Shown here: positions 1 through 8,302 of the stretch, piece after piece
How the letters are laid out: the number at the start of each line of letters is the position of its first letter
How positions within the stretch are numbered: the stretch's first letter is position 1
Source: CAZFBR01 sp035353495 [NCBI: uncultured bacterium]
Lineage (GTDB): Bacteria; DAOPZR01
Length of the DNA stretch: 16,883 nucleotides
Assembly (NCBI GenBank): GCA_964517215.1
Contig: CAZFBR010000053.1
Coordinates: forward strand, 1 to 16,883
Direction: 5' to 3'
Position numbers and translations under genes: made by a program
The notes under the pieces: model-generated
Seen by the model: the letters and a program-made list of their open reading frames with translations, nothing else
Databases searched by the model: none
Told to the model about the DNA's origin: nothing

Positions 1-1
1 C

Positions 2-466
<465 letters not shown>

Positions 467-469
467 GCG

Positions 470-1093
470 ATGGGGGTTGCGCGGGAAGGGCTGCCGTTCA
501 TCGCCGGGAGCGCGGGGCTCACGCTGCTCGCGGCCTGGTGGCCTGCCCTCCCCGCGCTGACCATCCTGCTGGCCGGCCTGACGCTGTTCGTGGTCGCGTT
601 CTTCCGCGATCCCGACCGGCAGCCGGCGGGGGGCGGGATTATCGCCCCTGCTGACGGGAAAGTGGTGTACATCGGGCCGGGCACGTATCCCGGCGGGCCG
701 GCGGACATGACGATGATCTCCATCTTCATGTCGGTGTTCAATGTGCACGTGAATCGCGTGCCGCTGGACGGCACGGTGTTGCGGGTCGAACACACGCCCG
801 GGGCGTTCGTCAATGCTGCGCGCGCGGATGCGCCGGCGGTGAATGAGCGAACGCTGACCGTGCTCGCGACCGCGCAGGGGGAAGTGGCATTCTGCCAGGT
901 GGCCGGGCTGATTGCCCGGCGTATCGTCTGCCGGCTGCGGCCCGGCGACGCGGCGGTTCGCGGCGCGCGCATGGGCCTGATCCGCTTCGGCTCGCGGGTG
1001 GATGTCTATGTCCCGCGAAGCTGGCTGGTGCGCGTCGCGGTCGGGGAGTACACGCGGGCGGGCGCGACGGTGGTGGCGGAGGCGCAAAGCTAA
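470..1093 (+). CDS. psd: Phosphatidylserine decarboxylase, short membrane-anchored form
   Basis: The product decarboxylates phosphatidylserine to phosphatidylethanolamine at the inner membrane. It is 207 residues, the length of the short (PSD-A-like) class rather than the roughly 300-residue E. coli type. A hydrophobic N-terminal stretch (about residues 10-44) should be the membrane anchor. It is followed by FRDPDR (45-50), APADG (59-63), the conserved SVFNVHVNR block (88-96) and RFGSRVDVY (172-180). In this family the enzyme cleaves itself between the Gly and Ser of that last motif (here G174-S175), leaving a pyruvoyl group on the small subunit. The start is the ATG 3 nt after ilvC; no strong Shine-Dalgarno is visible, which suggests coupling to ilvC. 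The next gene supplies its substrate. Confidence 0.94.
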   Translation: MGVAREGLPFIAGSAGLTLLAAWWPALPALTILLAGLTLFVVAFFRDPDRQPAGGGIIAPADGKVVYIGPGTYPGGPADMTMISIFMSVFNVHVNRVPLDGTVLRVEHTPGAFVNAARADAPAVNERTLTVLATAQGEVAFCQVAGLIARRIVCRLRPGDAAVRGARMGLIRFGSRVDVYVPRSWLVRVAVGEYTRAGATVVAEAQS

Positions 1094-1143
1094 CCGTGGG
1101 GCGCACAACGCAGCGCCGGCGGACGTGGTGCGGCCGCGACAGT

Positions 1144-1197
1144 GCCAGGGGTGGCCAGCAGCTGGCGGCAGTGATGTCGCGGCGGCAGCTCCGCCGC
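1144..1197 (+). other. GC-rich inverted repeats in the psd-pssA gap
   Basis: The 125-nt gap between psd and pssA holds two small inverted repeats. A 5-bp stem with a 3-nt loop lies at 1154-1166 (gccag/ctggc). A 7-bp stem with a 5-nt loop lies at 1179-1197 (gcggcgg/ccgccgc). Neither is followed by a T run, so a classical intrinsic terminator is not supported. They could slow or attenuate transcription, or simply reflect high GC content. I saw no convincing promoter here. Confidence 0.3.
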
Positions 1198-1218
1198 CGG
1201 CGGATTGAGGGATAGCGC

Positions 1219-2031
1219 ATGGGGCGCAAGAAGCAGCGCCAGCGGCGGAAGCTGCTGGGCATATATCTGCTGCCCACGCTGCTGACGCTGGGCAATCTCG
1301 GGGCAGGGTTCTATGCCATCATGCAGACGGTGTACACACTGCTTGACCCGGCCAACCCACGCTGGGAGCAGGCCTGCTGGGCCATCGTCTTCGCCCTGGT
1401 GTGCGACGGACTGGACGGGCGCATCGCGCGCATGACCGGCACCACGTCGAGTTTCGGCATGCAGCTCGACTCGCTGGCGGACCTCGTGACCTTCGGGGTG
1501 ACCCCGGCGCTGATGATTTATGTCCGCTGGCTGACCGGATATCCGCACACCATCTGGATCGTGACCCTGGCTTTTGTGGTCGGGGTGGCGCTCCGCCTGG
1601 CCCGGTTCAATGTCCAGTCGGGTGAAGAGGAAGGCAAGGGCTTTACCGGCATGCCCTGTCCGGCGGCGGCCTCCGTCCCGATCTCGTTCATGATGGTCTA
1701 TGACACCTACGGGAGCCGGTTTTCCAATCTGACGGATGCCAACGTGCGCGCCTTCATGCCGTGGCTGCTGCTCGGACTGGCGTACCTGATGTTCAGCACC
1801 GTGCGCTATCCGAGCTTCAAGCATCTGAATCTGCGGCGCAAGTATCCGCTGGGATCGATCGTCCTGCTGGTGACGACGGGCTATGTGCTGATTATGGCGC
1901 CGGCGCTGTTCTATTTCGGCGGGGCGGTCCTGTACCTGACCCTGCCGCTGCTGCTGCTGGCATTTCGGCCGCATCGCAAGCTGGCGTCGGAGATGCTGGC
2001 GGAATCCGGCGAACCGCCGGTGCAGGGCTGA
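1219..2031 (+). CDS. pssA: CDP-diacylglycerol--serine O-phosphatidyltransferase
   Basis: An integral membrane enzyme that makes phosphatidylserine from CDP-diacylglycerol and serine, releasing CMP; Psd next door then decarboxylates the product. The CDP-alcohol phosphatidyltransferase signature is complete: D63 and D66-G67, A70-R71, G80, D84 and D88 (the D-G-x2-A-R-x8-G-x3-D-x3-D pattern). Several hydrophobic segments follow, around residues 94-125, 155-200 and 213-245, consistent with a polytopic protein. The N-terminus is basic (KKQRQRRK), as expected for a cytosolic end. The start ATG has a gaggga ribosome site about 7 nt upstream. Length (270 aa) is usual for the Bacillus-like membrane-bound class rather than the E. 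coli phospholipase-D-like class. leuA begins 12 nt downstream. Confidence 0.94.
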   Translation: MGRKKQRQRRKLLGIYLLPTLLTLGNLGAGFYAIMQTVYTLLDPANPRWEQACWAIVFALVCDGLDGRIARMTGTTSSFGMQLDSLADLVTFGVTPALMIYVRWLTGYPHTIWIVTLAFVVGVALRLARFNVQSGEEEGKGFTGMPCPAAASVPISFMMVYDTYGSRFSNLTDANVRAFMPWLLLGLAYLMFSTVRYPSFKHLNLRRKYPLGSIVLLVTTGYVLIMAPALFYFGGAVLYLTLPLLLLAFRPHRKLASEMLAESGEPPVQG

Positions 2032-2043
2032 GGGAGGACGGGG

Positions 2044-3573
2044 ATGGCAACGAAGGACTACGTGCGGATTTTCGACACCACGCTGCGCGACGGCGAGCAG
2101 TCGCCGGGCTGCAGCATGAACACGGCGGAGAAGCTGAAAATCGCGCAGCAGCTGGCGAAACTGCGGGTCGACGTGATCGAGGCGGGGTTCCCCATTGCTT
2201 CGCCCGGCGATTTTGAGGCGGTCAGCCAGATCGCCCGGGAAGTCAAGGGCCCGGTCATTGCCGGTTTGTGCCGCGCCACCCAGAAGGATATCGATGCGGC
2301 CTGGGGCGCGGTGCGTCATGCCGCGAAGCCGCGCATTCACACCTTCCTTGCCACCTCACCCATCCACATGGCCAAGAAGCTGCAGAAACAGCCGGATGAG
2401 GTGCTGGCGCTGGCGGTCGAGGCGGTGCGGTATGCGAAGTCGCTGTGTGCCGACGTCGAGTTTTCGGCGGAAGACGCCGGGCGTTCCGACCAGGCCTTCC
2501 TGCGGCGCATTGTCGAGGCGGTCATTGCCGCGGGTGCGACCACGGTCAACATCCCCGACACCACGGGCTACGCGGTGCCGGCGGAATTCTTCCAGCGCAT
2601 CCGCGACCTGATGAAACATGTCCCCAATATCGGCCAGGCGATCATCGCGGTGCACTGCCACAACGACCTCGGCATGGGCACGGCCAATTCGCTCGCGGCG
2701 GTGGCGGCGGGCGCGCGGCAGATCGAGTGCACGATCAACGGGATCGGTGAGCGTGCGGGCAATACCGCGCTCGAGGAAGTGGTCATGGCGCTGCACACCC
2801 GCGCCCGCTACTTCGAAGTCGCCACCAGAATCAAAACGACGGAACTGTGGCCGGCGAGCCGCCTGCTCTCGCAGATCATCGGGGTCAATGTGCAGCCGAA
2901 CAAGGCCATCGTCGGGGCCAACGCCTTCGCCCACGAATCCGGCATCCACCAGGACGGGGTGCTCAAGTCGAAGGACACGTATGAGATCATCACGCCCGAG
3001 TCGGTGGGGGTGCAGACCAACAAGCTGGTGCTGGGCAAGCATTCGGGCCGGCACGCGCTGAAGGGGCGCCTGGCGGCGCTCGGCTACAAGGTCGAGGGCG
3101 ACGAACTGGCGGCGGTGTTCGACAAATTCAAGCGGCTGGCGGACAAGAAAAAGGACATCTACGACGACGATCTGGTCGCGCTGATGGAGACGGAAAGCGA
3201 CCGCACGCCGGCGTTTACCATGGCGTACCTGCACACCTCGTCCGGGACGGAAACCATCCCGACCGCGACGGTGGTGCTGAAGCGGCCGGACGGCACGACG
3301 GTGCAGGATGCCTCCTGCGGCGACGGGCCGGTCGATGCCATCTACCGGGTGATCGACCGGGTGACGGGCGTGACGCCGAAGCTGGTCGGCTATTCGCTGG
3401 CGGCGGTGACCGAGGGCGCCGACGCGCAGGGCGAAGTGCATATCCGCATCGAAAGCGACGGCATGACGGTGCGCGGCAAGGGTGCGAGCACCGACGTGGT
3501 TGAGGCGAGCGCCCGCGCCTATCTGGACGCGGTCAACCGCCTGCTGGCCTGGCGTGACAAAAAGGAGAAATGA
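2044..3573 (+). CDS. leuA: 2-isopropylmalate synthase
   Basis: Condenses acetyl-CoA with 2-oxoisovalerate, the first committed step of leucine synthesis. At 509 residues it is full length. The N-terminal TIM barrel opens with RIFDTTLRDGEQSPG (D11 is the first metal ligand) and contains VHCHNDLGMGTANS (H204 and H206 are metal ligands) and GIGERAGN (N240). This is followed by a linker and a C-terminal LeuA regulatory domain, roughly from residue 370, that in the family binds leucine for feedback inhibition; it contains TATVVLKRPDG and ends near the AYLDAVNRLL helix. Homocitrate synthase and citramalate synthase are related, but the barrel motifs and the leuC neighbour favour LeuA. The ATG is preceded by gggagg at good spacing. 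The gene order ilvC, psd, pssA, leuA, leuC suggests one operon. Confidence 0.95.
   Translation: MATKDYVRIFDTTLRDGEQSPGCSMNTAEKLKIAQQLAKLRVDVIEAGFPIASPGDFEAVSQIAREVKGPVIAGLCRATQKDIDAAWGAVRHAAKPRIHTFLATSPIHMAKKLQKQPDEVLALAVEAVRYAKSLCADVEFSAEDAGRSDQAFLRRIVEAVIAAGATTVNIPDTTGYAVPAEFFQRIRDLMKHVPNIGQAIIAVHCHNDLGMGTANSLAAVAAGARQIECTINGIGERAGNTALEEVVMALHTRARYFEVATRIKTTELWPASRLLSQIIGVNVQPNKAIVGANAFAHESGIHQDGVLKSKDTYEIITPESVGVQTNKLVLGKHSGRHALKGRLAALGYKVEGDELAAVFDKFKRLADKKKDIYDDDLVALMETESDRTPAFTMAYLHTSSGTETIPTATVVLKRPDGTTVQDASCGDGPVDAIYRVIDRVTGVTPKLVGYSLAAVTEGADAQGEVHIRIESDGMTVRGKGASTDVVEASARAYLDAVNRLLAWRDKKEK
3562..3567 (+). promoter_or_regulatory. Ribosome binding site that decides the leuC start
   Basis: AAGGAG lies in the last codons of leuA. 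Three in-frame ATGs follow, at 3570, 3576 and 3582. The spacings from the site are 2, 8 and 14 nt, so 3576 is the best placed. The ATG at 3570 overlaps the leuA stop as ATGA but is too close to this site to be favoured. Confidence 0.6.
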
Positions 3574-3575
3574 TC

Positions 3576-4841
3576 ATGGGCATGACGGTAACGGAAAAGA
3601 TCCTCGCGGCGCACAGCGGCGCGCAGGCGGTGCATGCCGGCGAACTCATCCGGGCGCAGCTGGACCTGTGTCTCGCCAATGACATCACGGCGCCGCTCGC
3701 CATCCAGGAATTCGAGAAGGCGGGCGCGCAGCGCGTGTTCGACCCGGCGAAGGTGGCGCTGATTCCCGACCACTTCACCCCGAACAAGGACATCAAGAGC
3801 GCGGAACAGGCGAAATATGTGCGCGAGTTCGCGCTGAAACACCAGTTGGTGCATTACTATGAACAGGGCGAGTGCGGCGTGGAGCATGCCCTGCTGCCGG
3901 AAAAGGGGATTGTGATCCCCGGCGACTGTGTTATCGGGGCGGACAGCCATACCTGCACCTACGGCGGCATCGGCGCCTTTGCCACCGGCGTGGGGAGCAC
4001 CGATCTCGCGGCGGGGATGATCACCGGCGAGACCTGGTTCAAGGTCCCGGCCTCGGTGAAATTCAATTTCTCCGGCAAACCGTCGCGCTGGGTGACGGGC
4101 AAGGATTACATCCTCACCGTCATCGGCAAGATCGGGGTGGACGGGGCGCTCTATCAGGCGATGGAATTCACCGGCGAGGCGATTCGCGCATTGTCGGTCG
4201 AGGGGCGGCTGACCATGTGCAACATGGCGATTGAGGCCGGGGCGAAGAGCGGCATCGTTGCCGCCGATGACGCCACCCTGGCCTTTGCGCGGGAGCGCAG
4301 CGGCCGGACGCCCGTGGCGTACGCGAGCGACCCCGACGCGGCGTATGCGGCGGTCCACGAGTTCGATGCGGGCGCCCTCGAGCCGGTGGTGGCGCTGCCG
4401 CACCTCCCCTCGAATGTGAAACCGGTGCGCGCCTGCGGCGATCTGACGGTCGACCAGGTGGTGATTGGCTCCTGCACCAACGGCCGCATCGAGGACTTCC
4501 GCCTCGCGGCGGCGGTGCTGCGCGGCCGCAAGGTGAAGAAGGGGGTGCGCGTCATCATCCTGCCCGCCACCCAGGCGATTTACGGCATGGCCATGCGCGA
4601 GGGACTGCTGGCGGACTTCCTCGCGGCGGGCTGCGTGATCGGGCCGCCGACCTGCGGGCCGTGCCTGGGCGGGCATATGGGCATTCTCGCGGCGGGCGAA
4701 CGCGCGGTGGCGACGACCAACCGCAATTTCGTCGGGCGCATGGGCTCGACGAAGAGCGAGGTGGTGCTGGCGTCGCCGGCGGTGGCGGCGGCCTCGGCGG
4801 TGACCGGTCGGCTGACCCATCCGGACGAGGTGGTCAAGTGA
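3576..4841 (+). CDS. leuC: 3-isopropylmalate dehydratase large subunit
   Basis: The large subunit of isopropylmalate isomerase converts 2-isopropylmalate to 3-isopropylmalate using a [4Fe-4S] cluster. It is an aconitase-family protein of 421 residues from this start (423 from the ATG at 3570), the size of the shorter archaeal-type or HacA-like class rather than the roughly 465-residue E. coli LeuC. The three cluster cysteines are visible: C300 in GSCTNGR, and C360 and C363 in [10 protein letters not shown]. Further signatures are [23 protein letters not shown] (about 121-143), and GRMGS and [10 protein letters not shown] near the end. Being short, it could also act on homoaconitate or citramalate-derived substrates, but the leuA neighbour makes the leucine pathway likely. 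The partner small subunit, leuD, is not adjacent: the next gene overlaps by 4 nt and is an acetyltransferase. Confidence 0.93.
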   Translation: MGMTVTEKILAAHSGAQAVHAGELIRAQLDLCLANDITAPLAIQEFEKAGAQRVFDPAKVALIPDHFTPNKDIKSAEQAKYVREFALKHQLVHYYEQGECGVEHALLPEKGIVIPGDCVIGADSHTCTYGGIGAFATGVGSTDLAAGMITGETWFKVPASVKFNFSGKPSRWVTGKDYILTVIGKIGVDGALYQAMEFTGEAIRALSVEGRLTMCNMAIEAGAKSGIVAADDATLAFARERSGRTPVAYASDPDAAYAAVHEFDAGALEPVVALPHLPSNVKPVRACGDLTVDQVVIGSCTNGRIEDFRLAAAVLRGRKVKKGVRVIILPATQAIYGMAMREGLLADFLAAGCVIGPPTCGPCLGGHMGILAAGERAVATTNRNFVGRMGSTKSEVVLASPAVAAASAVTGRLTHPDEVVK

Positions 4842-5401
4842 GCGCGATCATCGATCCGACGGCGGTCATTGATGAAGGCGCGCAGCTTGGGGACGGGACG
4901 CGGGTCTGGCATTTCAGCCATGTGCGCGGCACGGCGGTGATCGGCGACAACTGCATCCTCGGCCAGAATGTCTACATCGACAACCGGGTGACGGTCGGCA
5001 ACAAGGTAAAGATCCAGAACAATGTCTCGGTCTATGAGGGCGTGACTCTGGAAGACGAGGTGTTCTGCGGTCCGTCCATGGTCTTCACCAACGTGATCAA
5101 TCCGCGCAGCGGGGTTGAGCGCAAGCATGAATTCCGCCGCACCCTGGTGCGGCGCGGGGCCACCTTCGGCGCCAACTGCACCGTGGTCTGCGGGATCAGC
5201 GTCGGCGAATATGCCTTTGTCGGGGCGGGCGCGGTGGTGACCAAAGCTGTGCCGGCGTATGCGCTGATGACCGGGGTGCCGGCGCGGCAGACGGGGTGGA
5301 TGTGCCGCTGCGGGGTGAAACTGCCCGCCGGTGAGGCGCCGGTCTGTGCCGCCTGCGGGGCCGCCTACCGGCAGGACGGGACGGTGCTGCACCCGTGCTG
5401 A
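4838..5401 (+). CDS. WbpD/WlbB-like hexapeptide N-acetyltransferase with C-terminal zinc-ribbon-like tail
   Basis: A 187-residue left-handed beta-helix acyltransferase closely resembling WbpD/WlbB, which acetylates the 3-amino group of UDP-2-acetamido-3-amino-2,3-dideoxyglucuronate during surface polysaccharide synthesis. Family blocks are easily recognised: [10 protein letters not shown] (20-29), LGQNVYI (41-47), [12 protein letters not shown] (58-69), [16 protein letters not shown] (76-91), GANCTVVCG (111-119) and [14 protein letters not shown] (123-136). The C-terminus adds a cysteine pattern, C156-x-C158 and C170-x2-C173, like a small zinc ribbon. The start chosen is GTG at 4838, overlapping the leuC stop as GTGA, because homology begins at once with [17 protein letters not shown]; an upstream ATG in this frame (4661) lies inside leuC and encodes unrelated residues. 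No other sugar gene of the pathway is in the window, so the exact substrate is uncertain. Confidence 0.85.
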   Translation: MSAIIDPTAVIDEGAQLGDGTRVWHFSHVRGTAVIGDNCILGQNVYIDNRVTVGNKVKIQNNVSVYEGVTLEDEVFCGPSMVFTNVINPRSGVERKHEFRRTLVRRGATFGANCTVVCGISVGEYAFVGAGAVVTKAVPAYALMTGVPARQTGWMCRCGVKLPAGEAPVCAACGAAYRQDGTVLHPC

Positions 5402-5410
5402 CGGCGGGGT

Positions 5411-5439
5411 TTGCCTTTTGCCGGGGCCTGTGGTACAGT
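5411..5439 (+). promoter_or_regulatory. Candidate sigma70-type promoter with extended -10, upstream of punA-like gene
   Basis: TTGCCT (5411-5416) and TACAGT (5434-5439) are separated by 17 nt. Each matches four of six consensus bases, and TG at 5431-5432 forms an extended -10 (TGnTACAGT). It lies in the 136-nt gap after the acetyltransferase, the largest gap in the window, about 100 nt upstream of the next start. Transcription would begin near 5446. No terminator with a T run is visible before it. Confidence 0.5.
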
Positions 5440-5537
5440 GCCGGCGGGCAGTGATCCCGCAGCAGACAATCGCCGCGACGGTGACAAACGATAACGACAT
5501 GGCTGCCGTTGTTCGGGCGGCGGAAGGAAACGCACGA

Positions 5538-6359
5538 ATGGCTTCGTTACAGGACAAACTGCAGGAAACCGTGGCGGCGATCCGCGCGGTATCGGCGCTG
5601 CAACCCGAGGTGGTGCTGACGCTCGGTTCGGGACTGGGCGAAATCGGTGACGAGGTGGAACAGCGTCAGGCGATTCCGTTCAGTGACCTGCCGCATTTCC
5701 TGCGCTCCAATGTGCAGGGGCATGCGGGAAACCTGGTGCTGGGCATGCTGGAGGGGAAGAAGGTCTGCGTGCTGCAGGGGCGCTACCATTTCTATGAAGG
5801 GCACCCGATGGATGAACTGGTCTATCCCCTGCGCACGGCGTTCATGCTCGGGGCGCGGACCTTCATTGTCACCAATGCGGCCGGCGGGGCCAACCCGTCG
5901 TTTAACCCGGGCGACCTGATGCTGATCACCGATCACATCAATTTCCTCGGCACGCATCCGCTGCGGGGCGAGAATCCGGACCGGCTGGGCAGCCGGTTTT
6001 ACGACATGTGCACGGCGTACCATCCCGACCTGGTGGCGCTGGCCTTGCAGGTCGGCAAGAAACAGGGAATCGCGCTGCGCGAGGGGGTGTATTGCGCCAC
6101 CCTGGGTCCGTCGTATGAGACCCCGGCGGAAATCCGCATGATCCAGAAATGGGGCGCGGACGCGGTGGGCATGTCGACGGTGCCCGAGGTGCTGGCGGCG
6201 GCGCACATGGGCATGAAGACGCTGGGGATTTCCTGCATCACCAACATGGCGGCGGGGATCCTGCCGCAGCCGCTCTCGCATGCCGAGGTGATTGAAACCT
6301 CACAGCGGGTGAAGGGAACGTTCAAACAGCTGATTCGCGGCGTATTGCGCGCCTTGTGA
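5538..6359 (+). CDS. Purine-nucleoside phosphorylase (trimeric, 6-oxopurine type)
   Basis: Cleaves guanosine, inosine and their deoxy forms with phosphate to a base and (deoxy)ribose 1-phosphate for purine salvage. At 273 residues it matches the trimeric PNP-II class. Visible motifs are LTLGSGLG (27-34, phosphate loop), GHAGNLVLG, GRYHFYEGHP (81-90), NAAGGANPSFNPGDLMLITDHIN (113-135), GPSYETPAE (190-198), GMSTVPE (211-217) and SCITNMAAG (232-240). N236 matches the base-recognising Asn of human PNP, which favours 6-oxopurines; methylthioadenosine phosphorylases carry Asp here, as the second paralogue in this window does. The start at 5538 has a ggaagg site about 10 nt upstream; an in-frame ATG at 5499 would add 13 residues with no homology. 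The stop overlaps the recJ GTG by 4 nt. Symbols used elsewhere include punA and deoD2. Confidence 0.93.
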   Translation: MASLQDKLQETVAAIRAVSALQPEVVLTLGSGLGEIGDEVEQRQAIPFSDLPHFLRSNVQGHAGNLVLGMLEGKKVCVLQGRYHFYEGHPMDELVYPLRTAFMLGARTFIVTNAAGGANPSFNPGDLMLITDHINFLGTHPLRGENPDRLGSRFYDMCTAYHPDLVALALQVGKKQGIALREGVYCATLGPSYETPAEIRMIQKWGADAVGMSTVPEVLAAAHMGMKTLGISCITNMAAGILPQPLSHAEVIETSQRVKGTFKQLIRGVLRAL

Positions 6360-8068
6360 ATCGCAGCGCCTGGCGCTGGCCGCAGCCGGCCGGCGACCTG
6401 ACGGCGCTGGCTGCAGTCGCCGGCGGTGAGCGTTTGCTGGCGGCGGTGCTGGCCGGTCGCGGAATGAATGCGGCCGCGGCCGCGGCGTGGTTGCAGCCGG
6501 CGCTGCCGGCGGCGGACGGATGGCGGGCGCTGCCGGATATCGACCGGGCGGTGGCCCGGATCCGGCAGGCCGTGGCGGCGCAGGAAACGGTGCTGGTGTT
6601 CGGCGACCGTGATGTTGACGGCATGACCGCGACTGCGGTCATGGTGGCGGCGCTGCGTGAGGTGCTGCCGGCGGAACGGGTGCACTGGACCATCCCGGCG
6701 CCGGAGGAAGGGTACGGACTCAATGTCGCGCGGGTGCGCGACTTCGCGGCGCGGACGGGCGCTGCGCTGGTGGTGACGGTCGATTGCGGCATCAGCGCAG
6801 TTGATGAGGTGGCGGCACTGGCGGCGCTCGGAATCGACACGGTGATCACGGACCATCACGAACCGGCGGCAACGCTGCCGGCGGCGGTGGCGGTGGTCGA
6901 TCCCAAACGCGCGGACAGTGGCTATCCCGAGCGCATGCTGGCCGGGGTGGGGGTGGCGCTGCGGACCGGCGAAGCGCTGATCAGCAGTTGCGGCGGCGAT
7001 GCCGCGGCCTGGCGGGACCGGCAGCTGGCATTGGCGGCGCTGGGCACGGTGGCGGACATGGTGCCGCTGACCGGTGAAAACCGGGCGCTGGCCTGGCATG
7101 GTCTGCGCGGGTTGGGCAATCCGGAACTGCCGGGGTTGCGGGCGCTGCGCCGGACTGTGACACTGGCTGAGCCGGTGCCGGTGGGCCGTGATATTGCCTT
7201 TGGCCTGGCGCCGCTGCTGAATGCGGCGGGCCGGATGGGTGAGAATGAACTGGGGGCGCAACTGCTGTTGTGCGCGAACGACGCCGCAGCGGATGCCCTG
7301 GTGCAGCGGTTGCAGGAACTGAACGCGCAGCGGCGCGAGCTGGGTGCGGTCAACTTGGCGGCCGCCGAAACGGCGGTAGCGCAGCAGTGCGGCGGTGATG
7401 ACCGGTTTATTGTGGTGGCGCTCGACGGTGTGGCGCATGGCGTGACCGGAATCGTGGCGGCGCAGCTGCAGAAGCGGTATCGCCGTCCGGTGGCGGTATT
7501 GATTATCGATGACGGGGTGGCGCAGGGAACGGCCCGCTCGGTCGAGGGATGGGATTTGCTGGCGGCGGTGCGGGAGGCGGACGACCTCCTGACGCGCTAC
7601 GGCGGTCATCAGCAGGCGGTGGGAATGTCATTGCCGGCGGCGCGCGTGCCGGAGCTGCGCACGCGGCTAAATGCGGCGGCGGCGCGGACGCTGGCGGCGC
7701 TTGCGCCGCGCCCGCAGCTGGTGATCGATGCAGTGATTGCGCCGGCGGAGGCCACGGTGGCGGGAATCCGCGCCCTGGCGGCGCTGGAACCGCTGGGGGT
7801 GGACAACGGCGAACCGCGGTTTGCCACCCGGGCGCTGACCCTGCAGCGGTATGCGGTGATGGGTCAGGAGCGCAACCATCTGCGCCTGTCGCTGGCCGAT
7901 GCCGATACGGTGCTGCCGGTGGTGGCGTGGAATCGGGCCGACCTTGCCGGCCAGCTGACAGAAGGCGCCCGGTATGATATTATATACATGTTGCGCCTGC
8001 GGGAATGGCAGGGGCGGGTGGAACCGCAGGCAGTACTCGCGGATATTCGGCCGGCGGAGGGTGCGTGA
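6356..8068 (+). CDS. recJ: Single-stranded-DNA-specific exonuclease RecJ
   Basis: A 5'-3' single-strand DNA exonuclease acting in recombination and mismatch or base-excision repair. At 570 residues it has the usual RecJ length. DHH domain motifs are present: GDRDVDGMTA (83-92; metal-binding Asp 84, 86, 88), VDCGIS (142-147), DHHEP (166-170) and GTVADMVPL (230-238). LNAAGRMG (288-295) follows, then the DHHA1 domain with GTARSVEGWDLL (391-402) and YGGHQQAVGMSL (415-426), and a C-terminal OB-like segment. The usual W-HxGVIGIVA block reads DGVAHGVTGIVAA, a mild deviation. The start is GTG at 6356, overlapping the phosphorylase stop as GTGA; homology-like sequence begins soon after. The last base of its stop codon is shared with the next ATG. 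Near the 3' end it uses the codons ATT ATA, out of character with the surrounding GC-rich codon use. Confidence 0.92.
   Translation: MNRSAWRWPQPAGDLTALAAVAGGERLLAAVLAGRGMNAAAAAAWLQPALPAADGWRALPDIDRAVARIRQAVAAQETVLVFGDRDVDGMTATAVMVAALREVLPAERVHWTIPAPEEGYGLNVARVRDFAARTGAALVVTVDCGISAVDEVAALAALGIDTVITDHHEPAATLPAAVAVVDPKRADSGYPERMLAGVGVALRTGEALISSCGGDAAAWRDRQLALAALGTVADMVPLTGENRALAWHGLRGLGNPELPGLRALRRTVTLAEPVPVGRDIAFGLAPLLNAAGRMGENELGAQLLLCANDAAADALVQRLQELNAQRRELGAVNLAAAETAVAQQCGGDDRFIVVALDGVAHGVTGIVAAQLQKRYRRPVAVLIIDDGVAQGTARSVEGWDLLAAVREADDLLTRYGGHQQAVGMSLPAARVPELRTRLNAAAARTLAALAPRPQLVIDAVIAPAEATVAGIRALAALEPLGVDNGEPRFATRALTLQRYAVMGQERNHLRLSLADADTVLPVVAWNRADLAGQLTEGARYDIIYMLRLREWQGRVEPQAVLADIRPAEGA
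7955..7983 (+). promoter_or_regulatory. Candidate internal promoter inside the 3' end of recJ
   Basis: CTGACA (7955-7960) and TATTAT (7978-7983) are separated by exactly 17 nt. Each matches five of six sigma70 consensus bases, the best promoter-like pair I found in the window. The -10 lies in a conspicuous A/T patch (7973-7989) in otherwise GC-rich coding DNA. The predicted transcription start, near 7990, is about 78 nt before the DUF3006 gene. It could drive DUF3006, the second DHH gene and mtnP independently of recJ. Confidence 0.45.
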
Positions 8069-8301
8069 TGGGAATGCAACTCGCGGTGGTTGACCGGATC
8101 GAAGAGGGCATTGCGGTGCTGGAATTCGAGAATCGGACGCTGATGGAATTGCCGGCCCGGTTTCTGCCTGCCGGTGCGGGTGAAGGGGCGGCCATCCGGG
8201 TGTCGCTGGAATTTGATCCGGAGGCGACCGAACGCTTCCGGCGCGAAGCGGAGGACCTGCAGCGTCAGCTGCGGGAACGCGGACCACAGAGGGGTAACTG
8301 A
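8068..8301 (+). CDS. DUF3006 family small protein
   Basis: A 77-residue protein resembling the DUF3006 family. It begins with the typical AVVDRIEEGIAVLEFENRT beta-rich segment, then LPARFLPAGAGEGAAI, and ends in a charged helix rich in Glu and Arg (about residues 55-75). Members are small and of unknown biochemical function; in some genomes they are reported beside hydrolases. There is no signal peptide or membrane segment, so it should be cytoplasmic. The ATG shares its A with the recJ stop (TGATG arrangement), and the stop is 1 nt from the next start. Such tight packing between two DHH-family genes suggests a role tied to them, but that is inference. Confidence 0.7.
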   Translation: MGMQLAVVDRIEEGIAVLEFENRTLMELPARFLPAGAGEGAAIRVSLEFDPEATERFRREAEDLQRQLRERGPQRGN

Positions 8302-8302
8302 C

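Noticed and set aside
4661-4837. An upstream ATG in frame with the acetyltransferase.
   Set aside because: It lies inside leuC, and the added residues look like an out-of-frame shadow of leuC. The GTG at 4838 begins exactly where family similarity begins.
5331-5537. Upstream extension of the purine phosphorylase frame into the acetyltransferase gene.
   Set aside because: The promoter-like site and the ribosome site both fall within it, and the family's usual N-terminus matches the ATG at 5538.
8174-8302. Upstream extension of the second DHH frame.
   Set aside because: It overlaps the DUF3006 gene, and the ATG at 8303 has a well spaced ribosome site.
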